A stretch of 64,000 bases of DNA, taken from the NCBI GenBank assembly GCA_949130495.1, contig OX422215.1, positions 529,711,755 to 529,775,754 of the forward strand. The letters run 5' to 3'. The notes under the pieces are model-generated. The model ran no database searches, was not told the origin of the DNA, and saw only the letters and a program-made list of their open reading frames with translations. Origin of the DNA: Sambucus nigra (Eukaryota > Streptophyta > Magnoliopsida > Dipsacales > Adoxaceae). Shown one piece after another: positions 45,031-55,818 of the stretch (position 1 is its first letter; every line of letters begins with the position of its first letter). A program made the position numbers and the translations under genes.

Positions 45031-45163
45031 TTTGTTTTTAAAAAATATATTTTTATTGAAAATTCGAATTTGTATTTTTTTGAAAAAAATTGTTTAAAAA
45101 AATAAAGTGCTAACTAGATAAATGAGGTGCCAACTATACAAATAAGGACAAATGAGGTTGCCA

Positions 45164-45200
45164 ACTAGACAACCCGGTACTAGCTTCCGAGTTGTCTAGT
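45164..45200. repeat. Inverted repeat (hairpin)
   Basis: ACTAGACAAC (45164-45173) and GTTGTCTAGT (45191-45200) are perfect complements, with an inner CGG/CCG pair and a 9-base loop. It sits after two or three imperfect AAATGAGGTGCCAACTA repeats. Confidence 0.8.
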
Positions 45201-45229
45201 ATTATTCCATTAAATATGGGTGCTGGTAA

Positions 45230-45749
45230 GGGTAGGGCCGTCTCAAGCAAATTTGGGGCCCTAGGCTAGAAATTAATATGGGACCCCTTTTTTTTATAAA
45301 AATTATTATATTATATTAAATATATGTTACATTTTCTCAATAATTGTTTTTATTAAATAGATTAATTAAAATTTATTTTTCTTTCTTTTTGAGATGGAAA
45401 ACCATGAATTATATTTTTGTATTCAGGGTTTGCTACGATATTTTTTTCAATGGATAATATAGCTAACCCATTTAATCTTTCTTACGACATAGTCGATCTT
45501 CTAATTATTTCACATAAACAAACAAATACTATTATAGAACAATAAAACCTGGTAACGCTGATGTATATTCAATCTGATTGTACAAACAACAAACTTCTCC
45601 AATTGAAAAAATAAATTTTCACTTTCAATATGTCAACATTTAACAACATATTAATAACATAATCATTTAAGTTTAAACAATTTCATAAGATAAAAGAGAG
45701 AAAAAAATTAAATAAAATATAATAACATTAACAATATAATATACATATA

Positions 45750-45809
<60 letters not shown>

Positions 45810-46095
45810 AACCTTGTATGGGAGAAGTTTTATAGAGTCACCAGATCTTTTTTTTGTAAAGAGTTTTTGTGCAAATAAAATGAAACGGAGAGAGAGAGAG
45901 AGAGATATGAAACGATTGGTACTTTAAAACAAAGATTAATGGGTTTAGTTAGTGGGTTATTTTTAATAGCCTTGAAAATAGGAAGTGTTTTTACTCTTTT
46001 CCATGGGTATATTTATTTATATATAATATAATAAACAGTTATTAAACTTAGGGGCCCTTAAATATGGTGGGGCCCTAGGCGATGGGTAAGGGGCC
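45230..46095. mobile_element. Possible non-autonomous DNA-transposon remnant
   Basis: AGGGCCGTCTCAAG and GGGGCCCTAGGC at the left (about 45234-45273), and GGGGCCCTAGGCGATGGGTAAGGGG at the right (about 46070-46095). Such GGGCC/CCTAGGC ends are common in plant hAT-like non-autonomous repeats. No target duplication was identified. A long (TA)n lies within it at 45752-45804. Confidence 0.35.
45752..45804. repeat. (TA)n microsatellite
   Basis: About 26 TA units, the longest dinucleotide run in the window. Confidence 0.95.
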
Positions 46096-46298
46096 TTCTA
46101 GTTTTTAGTTTGAGCACTTTAGTTAAGTTAAAATTTAACTCCTATATTATTGTCAAGTTAATTAGTAAGGGCACTTCTTTTAAAATTTTAAAACCCTAAG
46201 ATATTCTTAAATTCTCAACTTCTCTCTCTTTCGGCTCTGAACTCTCGTCCCCATTTGTTCAAGACTCCATGGTCTCTGCTTTTCTTCTCTCTCTGTGT

Positions 46299-46321
46299 AC
46301 ACACACACACACACACACACA
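46299..46321. repeat. (AC)n microsatellite, copy 2
   Basis: About 11 AC units; counterpart of 5919-5950. Confidence 0.95.
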
Positions 46322-46379
46322 ATAGTTTAGTTTTTTTTTATTAAAAAGTTACCACAATCAATAAATCCCTCACTATACA

Positions 46380-47846
46380 TGTGGGTACCTCGATTAACTA
46401 TTCTGGCCCAAATGAGTAGCCCGATTAAGTTCGGTCCAATGTCTAAAGGCCTCGTGCATAACTAATTCAGTTATGACCCATTCAACCCCTAAAATCTCTC
46501 AATAGATATTCTAGGGATCATGGGTTAACGTGGAGGAGTCCAATACCTCCACTCTCCGAGAAATAACATGTATATATTAAACCCTCAACCCGGGGCAAAG
46601 GGCACGTAATTGTAAACACTCCCCCGGAGTAAAAAAAATAAGAAACAAAGATCAGCACCGTGGATGTAGGCCATTTTATCGAACCACGTATATCTTGTGT
46701 CATGTGTGATTGTAGTTATTTTGTGTTCTTCATTTATTCTCCTGATCGTATTTGTTTATTATTTTTGTGTTGAGATTTATTGTCACCACAATTGGCGCCG
46801 TCTGTGGGAAGCGATTGTTTTTTCTTTGAAGAAAGCCTTCACCATCAAGAACCCAAAATGTCTGGTCACAACGGCAATTCCCTTTAAGCAGGGGATATTC
46901 AAGAGCAACCCATTCCTCTAAGGGTTAGATCCGAAGTTCGACGTTCAAACCCAAGCCCTCGCCCAGAACGATAGGCCTCACAAGAGAGCCAAGTACTAGC
47001 AAGGTCGACGCAAGTTTCCAGGCTGATGGATGCCTACGAGGCCAGACTCCAAGAGAAAGAGGAAGCTACTTGTAAGTAGGGAGCTGAGAACGCTCGCCTC
47101 AAGAGAAAACTGGAAAAGATGGAGAGATAACTCCATCCAAGCACGAGGCAACGTCACTATCACACTACTAGACCTCAGGCAAGCAAGTCTCGTAGCCGAG
47201 GAAGGAGTCCAAGACATGGGCCTCAAAAAATCGAGGGACAGAGGTCAGATGATAACTTATCCGAGCAACATCAATCAGCTCGCCGTTATAGGAGACCAGG
47301 CAAAGGTAACGATGACATACGAAATTTGGTATGAAAAGAAATGGACCAACACGCAGCGCATCGGTGCGTCTGGTCTACTAAAGAGTTGGCCAGACGAGCT
47401 CTCAGGACCCATATGAAATCCCCTTTCTCAAGGGAGATAGAAGAATAAGAATCCCCTAAGAAGTTCACAATGCCTAGGTTTAAGATCTACGGTGGAAAGA
47501 CCGACCCTATTGACCATGTTAGGCAGTATAAGAAGCCTAGGAACCGTTGGAATCACAGGGACGCATTAATGTGCAAGATCTTTCTAACGAGCTTATACGA
47601 TGTTGCTCAAAAGTGGTTTGAGAGACCACCTCACTAATCCATCAGGAGCTTCGAGTCCCTGGCAGATCTCTTCACAGCTCGCTTCATTACCAGCATCTCC
47701 CAACCGAAAAGGATGGATTCTTTGTTGACAATAAAGAAAATGCCCCAGGAGAGCCTCAAGGACGACGCGAAGCGAAATTGGGAGCTATTCAAAGAGGTGG
47801 AGGACTGCTCGGAGCAGGTCTCCGTGGCGTCCTTTAAGATTGGTTT
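46380..47846 (+). mobile_element. Gypsy (Tat-like) element, 5' part, copy 2
   Basis: 5' LTR 46380-46790, primer-binding site TGGCGCCGTCTGTGGGAA from 46793, then the truncated gag. The stem motif GTGGATGTAGGC...GAACCAC is at 46660-46687. It ends at the X LTR at 47847, exactly as in copy 1. Confidence 0.85.
46858..47846 (+). pseudogene. Tat-like gypsy Gag, truncated and decayed, copy 2
   Basis: Start codon at 46858 (MSGHNGNSL then a stop). Colinear with the copy 1 gag and with the Tat Gag: an Arg-rich N-terminus, a LMDAYEARLQEKEE helix, then a capsid-like domain with LFTARFI-like and EEVEDCSEQVSVASFKIGF segments before truncation. It carries different stops from copy 1 as well as shared ones, so decay began before duplication and continued after. 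Not functional. Confidence 0.78.
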
Positions 47847-48866
47847 TGTAAAAGGAAAATAATCCCAAAGGGTGGTTTTCACAAACTTCCATTTTTAAAC
47901 AAATTTTAGTTCATCCCTAAAATATGCAACTACGTGTCAATACAAAAAAGATATAGCACGCGACACAATAATTCAGGAAAAATCCCCGAAGGGAAAAACC
48001 TTTTATTTCTAGAATTTTGAAAAGTTTACAAGACCATTGACTTACATACAACCTGATAATCGCCCACAAGTGTAACGCACGGTGTCTTCATCAAATCTTC
48101 AAAGCCACGGCTAGAAATCTATAGTGGTTCAGGCGCAGCTATACCACAAGGACCGCAGCTCAAAAAACTCCATAGAGACTCCCTCCATAATAGCACGTAG
48201 CTCTCGGTTGTAGAGATCTCCCCACAAAGGATGAACAGAAGAAAAGCAATGTTCTTGAACACCAAAACAATTCCCCAAAGCATATGGGTCTTTTGTGAAT
48301 TGAAAATAGAAGGGGATTAAACCATAAACGAAGAAGTCAAAAGGATTTTGCAGTTTCGCAGTTTTCTGTCTTTCAAAACGCTGGGACTTCTTAATGAAAA
48401 CGAAACCATTTAATGAGTATTTATACCAAATCGTGCTGCCTCGGTATATGAGCTCGTTCGAACGAGAAAGAGATCTTGCGCGAACGACATACGCGTGTCG
48501 TTCAAGAGACATCGCGTGACAATGCAATGTCGTTTGAACGACAGAGAAAACTCATTTGAAAGACTGTTACGTCAAAAAATATTATTTTTAATGTCCGCTC
48601 CAATACTTAAATAAAATACTCATTCTCAAATTTTGAAGAAAAAGTGCGCTCCAACACTTAGAAAATATTTTGTAAAAATATCCCAAAAGCTCTAAGTGTA
48701 AAGTTAAGGTATTAAAAACATAACCTTACCAAACTAAACTTTGGAGAGTCTTTTTGATGAAGAACTTGATATTCGGATCTGTCTTTGATGCTTGAATGTT
48801 CTTCGATGGTGTAGCGGTATACGACATATTAAATTGATAACGGACTTATAAAATAATGTCCTTGCA
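47847..48866 (-). repeat. 3' LTR of element X, copy 2
   Basis: 1020 bp, TGTAAAAGG to TCCTTGCA on the plus strand; counterpart of 7474-8482. Confidence 0.85.
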
Positions 48867-49197
48867 AATCTTCCCCCATGTTTATGTCGGTACATACATA
48901 AAAACATCTGAATTATCAAATACTAAAAAAGCCTATACAAATCTACCCTCCCATGAATAAATTTGCATGATCTCAAACTTTTCTTCAAGACTCTTCAACT
49001 TAAAATTTCAAAGATTTTCTCATCAGGGTGTGCAACATAATGATCTTCAATCTTTGTATCTACACACATGAGACAAAGCAAATACCTTCGTGACACATCA
49101 AGTTTGAAATGATATAAGAATAAATCAGTAATAAATAAAATCTCCCCAATGCAAACTCCCCCATAACATGATAATTCTTTCTCCCCCTTTTTATGAC

Positions 49198-49450
49198 GCC
49201 CTTAAACATCCATATATAGCCTTCTTTCACTGTTTAGACTTCTCTTTCGTACCACTTGCGTTTCGGGCCTAAAATTATGGAACGTGAAGTCGTTGAGGCA
49301 TATGTAGGATATTTGATGGAGATGATGAATGCATGATTCCTAGAATTCGGATTGAGACCGTCGTATGAGATCGTGCAGAGACGTATCAAATGTAGCGGCG
49401 TACGACATATACAAATGTAAGGTAACGGACATGAGAAATATGTCCTTACA
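49198..49450 (-). repeat. 3' LTR of element Y, copy 2, truncated
   Basis: Only the outer 250 bp remain. The join ATGA/CGCCCTTAAACATCC shows the deletion fused X internal sequence to mid-LTR of Y. Confidence 0.8.
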
Positions 49451-51095
49451 AATCTCTCCCTATGTCTATGCCGGTACATACATAAAAAATTCGAATTATG
49501 CAAACTCCAAAAAACAAATGACATTTAACATAATATCCCCATTAAACCCTCGAACTGAGAACACTAAATGACATGTCTTCAATAAAACTTCAAAATCTTC
49601 AAATCTTCAACATTCTAGAAACTCCCAAAGCTTTTCTCATCAGGGTGTGCAATCCAATAGATATCGACTTTGTACCTACACATATGAGATAAAGCAAATA
49701 CCCGTGACACGCAACAATTTGATTTATAACGATATGCAAAGATCAAATATCAATTAAGTTTAAGCAAATCATAGATAAATCATTCTCCCTCATTCTCCTC
49801 CATAATTCATTCTCCCCATTTTTATGATGTCCCCAAATAGACAGATATGAGAAGCATAAATATGGAAAATGTCATTTTTTTTTTTTTTTTTTTTTTCAAA
49901 TTTTTACTCAAAATATACAACAAAGAATCAAAGAATCTTATATTTTTTAATTTTTCAAAATTTGTACACAATATATATACAAAAAGATTTCACACCATGA
50001 AAGAACACAAAAACAACCAAGTTGATGATAGCGTAAGTGTAGGGGCGTGAACACATTCGATAGGTAACTGAACTCAATCAATCACATGTGCATGATGCAT
50101 ACGTGTACTCTTAACGAATGAACATCAAAAGTATCCTTAGGTGTAAAAAATATTGAATTTAGATGACATCTTCTTAATCAAGTCAACAAATCAAAGTAAA
50201 AGTGATTTCCACACCAAAAACGTCCAAAACTATTTAGCACTTTTTCAAGATTTTCAAGGACATGCAAACCCGTTTATATTTTTCAACCAAACTCCCTCAG
50301 ATATATATATTTTTTTGAGGTGCTAAAAAATATTCTCAAACTTTGGAGAATTGATGGTGAAAACTAATGGCCCATATTTGGTATGTATATCTTTTTATTG
50401 CCTTCAAATTTTTTCGGGCTCTTTTAACCTCTTTGGACCCCGGATAATAAAATTCCTCAATTTTTTAGGTCTGTTTTAACGGTGGCTTTAGCGTAAGGGA
50501 TAAATAATTACCTTTCGTAGCCCCTCCCCGTTTTTAAAATATCATACAGACTCACCAAAACGATTTTTACATGCACACCTTTCTTATCTAGTTTTATCAC
50601 GCTTGGTTCGTTTTAAAGACATGATTGAAGTGAAAATACCCAACCAACATGTGATAAGACAAGTACAAAAATCAAACAAATTTGTGCATGTGTGCAATAA
50701 AGGAAATCATGAGTGAAACATGTAGGAAGTAACACTAAATTACATCTTAATGACTCCAAACATTATAAAGAATATTGATGACAAGATATATTATTTCGAA
50801 ACACTGTCAAATAGTCAAATGAATAAATGCAATGAAATTGTGACTTGGCTATCTTAAATGCTCATCCATAAAAGGTGTAAATACAAAAATCTTTTTGTTC
50901 TTTTCTAAATTTTTTATTAAATCTTTTTGATTTTTTTTCAAATAATTTAATCAAAATAAAATCTTTTTATATTTTTCAAATAAATTTATCAAAATAAAAT
51001 CTAAAAGAAAAAATTTATACAAACAAGATACATACTAGCAATAGGCAAATAATGTCGACATGAAAATAATCCTATGCTAGTAACAAAGTTAAACC
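49451..51095 (-). other. 3' internal non-coding region of element Y, copy 2
   Basis: Uninterrupted version of the region split by the Tat element in copy 1. 1.6 kb without an ORF between the polypurine tract and the gag stop, which confirms that Y lacks pol. Contains a T-run at about 49876-49896. Confidence 0.7.
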
Positions 51096-52455
51096 TCAAT
51101 TGTTAGGTGCGGGGGGGTTTTCAAAAGGTGGTAACAACTTATGAAAAACCTTCGTTAAATCTTGTGAAGTGTTGACCAAAAACTTTACTTGATCACCTAA
51201 ATGTGCAAACTCCTTTCTTAAAAACTCCTTCCCTCCTAAATTTCTATTATACTTCTTCGTTTTCATGGTCTCGGTGTACAAATCTCTAAACGCTTTTTGG
51301 TGCTCACTTTCATCTCCACTTTCACTCTCGCATTTTTCTTCACTTGAAGAGCTCAAAACATCACTATCGCATTCATGAGCACAATTGTGGGACAAAGAGG
51401 GTGTGCTCCCACAACTCGGAAAAGCAACAGACTTCTCACCACTAGTCTTATCATTCTCACTTTCACTACTATCACTAAGTGTGGGGCGGGCATGGCTACA
51501 TTCTTTCCTTTCTTTCTAAGCCATGCAGGACACTCAAATGACTTATGCCCCTTACCCCACATTCAAAACAAGTCACGTTCTCAAACTCCTCATCACACTC
51601 CTTATCCGAGTCACTCTCTTTTTCCCTCTCACTTCTTTCTTTGGCCTTTCCTTTCTTTTTATTTTTATCAAAAAATTTCTTTTCATTGAAAGAATTTTCT
51701 TTAGAAATTTTGAGAAACTTTTTTGAAATTTTTCGCAAATAAGGCCAAATCGTCAACGTCTCCCTCATAATCGGACTCACAAAATTTTTCTTTCTTTTTC
51801 TTAAAATGAGTTGTTAAAGCAACGCCTCTATCCTTAGCATTAATGGTTTGGGGAAACATGTCAATCTCGTAGGTTTGAAGATCTCCTACAAGTTCTTCCA
51901 ACTTAAGTGATTTCAAATTTCCCAAAGAGTTCAAAAGAGTGACTTTATGAATAAAGCGTTTTGGAAGAGATCTCAAAATCATTTTAACGACACGCGTGTT
52001 ATCGATCACCTCACCCAAATTAAAACCTGTGTTAACAATGTCCGGTAAACGTGCATAAAAATCATCAAAACTTTCAGACTTGAACATGGTGATAGTCTCA
52101 AATTGGGTGGTCAAATTTTGTAACTTTGATTCTTTAACCGCTTTCGTACCCTCATGTGTCAGTTTCAAAACATCCCATACCTCTTTAGACGTGGCGCACA
52201 TCATAATTTGGCAGAACTCATCGGGAGTGACAGCTCCAGAAATAGCACTCAGACCACGATAATTAAAATTAGGCATTTTAAACAAGGTTTTAAAGAGGTG
52301 ATATTATCAATGGTGACTGTGGGAGGTGTCCACCCAATTTCTCAAAGCAACTAAACACGCTCATCAATGTATTTTAAACAAGATTTCATACGAGCTTTCC
52401 AGTAGGTATAATTAGATCCATAAAAAATTGGCATCATATTAAATGAATGTTCCAT
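51096..52455 (-). pseudogene. Element Y Gag, copy 2 (better preserved)
   Basis: Start at 52453-52455 (MEQSFNMMPI, as in copy 1). A long open part (51701-52285) covers the UBN2-type capsid domain: YRGLSAISGAVTPDEFCQI, MCATSKEVWDVLKLTHEGT, KLQNLTTQFETITMFKSESF, VVKMILRSLPKRF, LEELVGDLQTYEID. Then come the Lys-rich linker, a knuckle (a CFECG-like run in the 51496-51780 frame, then KGHKSFECPAW), and the acidic helix with KEFAHLGDQVKFLVNTSQ, ending PPFENPPAPNN at 51096. A few frame changes near 51700, 51560 and 51400 break it. It retains the segment deleted in copy 1. It would assemble particles; there is no enzyme on this element. Confidence 0.78.
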
Positions 52456-52554
52456 TGGAAAAAATGCGAATAAACACAAAATAGATTTTTAAAAAAAAAT
52501 CAATATCACACTATTTTGTGGAAAATAGGAATACGTGATGAAATAGCGCAACCC

Positions 52555-52566
52555 GCTCTGATACCA
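52555..52566 (-). other. Primer-binding site of element Y, copy 2
   Basis: Exact TGGTATCAGAGC on the minus strand, three bases from the LTR end CACTTTTCA. Confidence 0.88.
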
Positions 52567-52569
52567 ATT

Positions 52570-53604
52570 TGAAAAGTGCGAAAACGCGGTGTGCGAAAAC
52601 GCGGTGTGTGATATCTAATTTAATTAGAGAACATTTTTTAACCAAATAAATACAGCCCCTAAACATGCGTTAAAATTAAGAAGATATTTAATTAAACACA
52701 GTATTTCAATTAAATCATCAAAACATGCATCTAGATGATTTATCAAATAACATAAAGTATGTGACACAACATATCAGGAAAAATCCCCGTAGGGCAAAAC
52801 CATATTATTTTAAGTATAATTTGTAAAGAACGGTTACACGGATTATAATGAAAATAAGTGTGACATACGAAATACCCACATGTGTCGGTTTCGATATCGT
52901 CAGCTGGAATCTCTCGCAAGAATTCCAGATGGGAAGCAATGAAGAAGATATCGGCTTCTCCACAAAATACTCCTCAATGAGTAGAATAGATAATTTCAAG
53001 GTTTATGTTGTGCACGTGTAAATGGAAGAGAAGTGTGCATTTATGAGGGAATATTAAAGCTCAAAAAACAAGCCAGCAACAGGTACCCTGAACCGGTTCG
53101 GGTGTACCGCAAACCGGTTCTCCCCCTGAACCGTTTTGGCCTGGGTTCGCGAAAAATCGCTGGAACATGGGGCTGAACACTTAGCATTTTTCATGGATTT
53201 TTCTTGGATTTTTCTCCATTTTAAAAGGGCCATAACTTCTTCACCGTATCTCGGATTGAGGTGTCATTTCTTCCAGTACATTCGTTGCGGCGAGCTCTTC
53301 AACTTTCCAGTTGACTAGACCTTTGGACAGTGGCTATAAAATTACCAAAATTCCCTTGAACATCCATATCTAGCCTTCTTTCACTGTTTTGACTTCTCTT
53401 TCGTACCACTTGCATTTCGGGCCTAAAATTATGGAACGTGAAGTCGTTGAGGCAGATGTGGGACACTTGATGGAGATGATGAATGCATAATTCTCAAAAT
53501 TCGGATTGGAACCGTCATATGAGATCGTGCAGAGACGTGCCAAATGTAGCGGCGTACGACATATACAAATGTAAGATAATGAACATGAGAAATATATCCT
53601 TACA
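52570..53604 (-). repeat. 5' LTR of element Y, copy 2
   Basis: 1035 bp, TGAAAAGTGCG to TCCTTACA on the plus strand; TATAA follows at 53605. Palindrome cluster at about 53091-53135, with the third AACCGGTT changed to AACCGTTT. Confidence 0.85.
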
Positions 53605-53893
53605 TATAAAGCACATGGATGAATTGACCTGCTGTCACAAAACACTATCAAATAGTCACATGGATAAATGGAATGAAATTATGACTTGGTCATCCTAAGT
53701 GTTCATCCATAAATGGTGCAAAAAAAATACAAAACTCTTTTTGGATTTTTCAAAAAATTTATCTAAATAAAATCTTTTTGTATTTTTCAAAATTTGTCAA
53801 ACAAAAATTTATACAAAAATTACTTGTCACAACGCTAGCAAAGATTAATATCATGAAAGAAAAAACTACCGTATGACAAACATGCGAACACAA

Positions 53894-54774
53894 TCATCTA
53901 TATGATATAGCAAGAGAAGAATCATGTGCAAGAAAACGGGAATCAACATGTCTACCATCTAGTGCCTTTGAAAGTGATTTCCTAACCCCAAACATATGTG
54001 AAATGATGTGTGGGGGCTTTAGGAACCACGTGAACACTAGACAAAACTTCTTAGGACTTCTTCCAAGATCAAAACTTAACCTCCCAAGGTGACCTTTCCT
54101 ACCACAATATGAACATGTGTAAACGGGTGGAATAACGCCTATGGGTTGACCTTGTTTGATGTCCTTAGGAATGGTTGACCCTCTAAAACAAATAATGGTT
54201 TTGGCTTTAGCAACGGAAGCATTAGGACATGAAGATCTATTACCACCACTATCAAACCTACTTGAGTCTGTCAAATTATTTTTCAACTTCCAAATTTTTT
54301 CTCAAGCAAAGAATTAGACTCTTCCAAAGACCGGGATTTCTTTTTCAAAATTTCAATTAAACTTGACAGTTTATCGCGATCCCCCTCAATTAAAACTAAC
54401 TTATCCCTAAGAGTCATTTCACGAGCCGTAAAATCATCGATTAATATTTTATCCTCGACGGCACAAACCAGAACCCTATTATTTTTTAAGTCCTCCAATT
54501 CCTTCTCTAAAACTAGGACTCTCTCACCACTCTCCTTTTTGGAAATTTTTAAAGAATCAAAATCAATACACAAATTACCAAAGTGCTCATGACAAATATC
54601 ACTTTGAGTTTGAAACACTTGCAAATATTCATTCTCACTTTTAAAGAGAGAATTTTCTTTTTTCAAAACATTAATTATTTTACTAAGTTTCAAATTCAAA
54701 CTTTAAAATTTTTAGCATGGTCATGAACTTTAACAAACTCATCTCAATTGACAGAGTCAACAACATAAGGATCC
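53894..54774 (-). pseudogene. Element X mini-Gag, copy 2
   Basis: MDPYVVDSVN start (54774), then a stop. From 54699 a 138-codon open stretch holds LKKENSLFKSENEYLQVFQ, the coiled coil VLVLEKELEDLKNNRVLV, AREMTLRDKLVLIEGDRDKL and LEESNSLLEKK. A frame change near 54285 leads to the linker and the knuckle CSYCGRKGHLGRLSFDL, whose last Cys is now Ser (intact in copy 1), and ends at 53894. As in copy 1, no capsid domain and no pol. Confidence 0.72.
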
Positions 54775-54858
54775 ATCGATTAAAACAAATCAGGAGAGGA
54801 ACGCAAATAACCACAAAAAAATGCACTACAAGATCTACATAGTAAATTAGTTCAACAG

Positions 54859-54870
54859 GCTCTGATACCA
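54859..54870 (-). other. Primer-binding site of element X, copy 2
   Basis: TGGTATCAGAGC on the minus strand, three bases inside the LTR. Confidence 0.88.
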
Positions 54871-54873
54871 ATT

Positions 54874-55818
54874 TGTAAAGGGAAAATAATCCGAAAGGGT
54901 GGTTTTCTCAAACTTCCAATTTCAAACCAATTTTAGTTCATTACTAAAACATGCAACTACGTGTCAATACAAATAAGATATAGCATGCGACACAATAATT
55001 AAGGAAAAATTCCCGAAGGGAAAAACCGTTTATTTCTAGAACTTTGAAAAGTTTACAAGACCATTGACTTATATAAAACCTGATAGTCGCCCACAATTGT
55101 AACACGGTGTCTTCGTCAAACCTTCAAAGAAACAGCTATAAATCTCCAGTGGTTCACGCGTAGCTATACCACAAGGACCGCAACCCAAAAAACTCCGTAG
55201 AGACTCCCTCCACAATAGCATCCAGCTCTCGGTTGTAGAGATCTCCGCACAAAGGATGAACAAAAGAAAAGCAGTGTCCTTGAATACCAAAACAATTCAC
55301 CAAAGCATATGGGATTTTTGTGATTTGAAAACAAAAAGGGATTAATCACTAAACGAAGAAGTCAAAAGGATTCTGCAGTTTCGCAGTTTTCTGTCTTTCA
55401 AAACGCTGGAACTTCTCAATGAAAACAAAACCATTTAATGAGTATTTATAAAAAATTGTGCCACCTCGGTATACGATCTCGTTCAAACGAGAAAGTGATC
55501 TCGCGCGAACGACATACACGTTTCATTCACGCGACAATGCAATGTCGTTCCAACGACAGAGCAAATTCGTTTGAATGACTGTTATGTCAAAAAATATTAT
55601 TTTTAATGTACGCTCCAATATTTAGAAAAAATACTCATTATCAAATTTTGACGAAAAAGTCCGCTCCAACACTTAGAAAATTTTTTGTAAAAATATCCCA
55701 AAAGCTCTATGTGTATAAAGTTAAGGTATTAAAAACATAACCTTACCAAAGTAAACTTTGCATAGTCTTTTTGATAAAGAACTTGATATTCGGATCCGTC
55801 TTTGATGCTTGAATGTTC
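54874..55818 (-). repeat. 5' LTR of element X, copy 2, outer end missing
   Basis: 945 bp; ends at the shared deletion junction with Athila LTR. Confidence 0.82.

Larger units (their letters stand above)
47847..55818 (-). mobile_element. Element X, copy 2, interrupted by Y
   Basis: 3' LTR 47847-48866, short 3' internal part to about 49197 (deletion), then Y sequence, then X internal 53605-54858, primer-binding site 54859-54870 and 5' LTR 54874-55818. The 5' LTR lacks the internal deletion seen in copy 1 but ends at the same TTGAATGTTCTA/GAATTAC junction. Confidence 0.75.
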
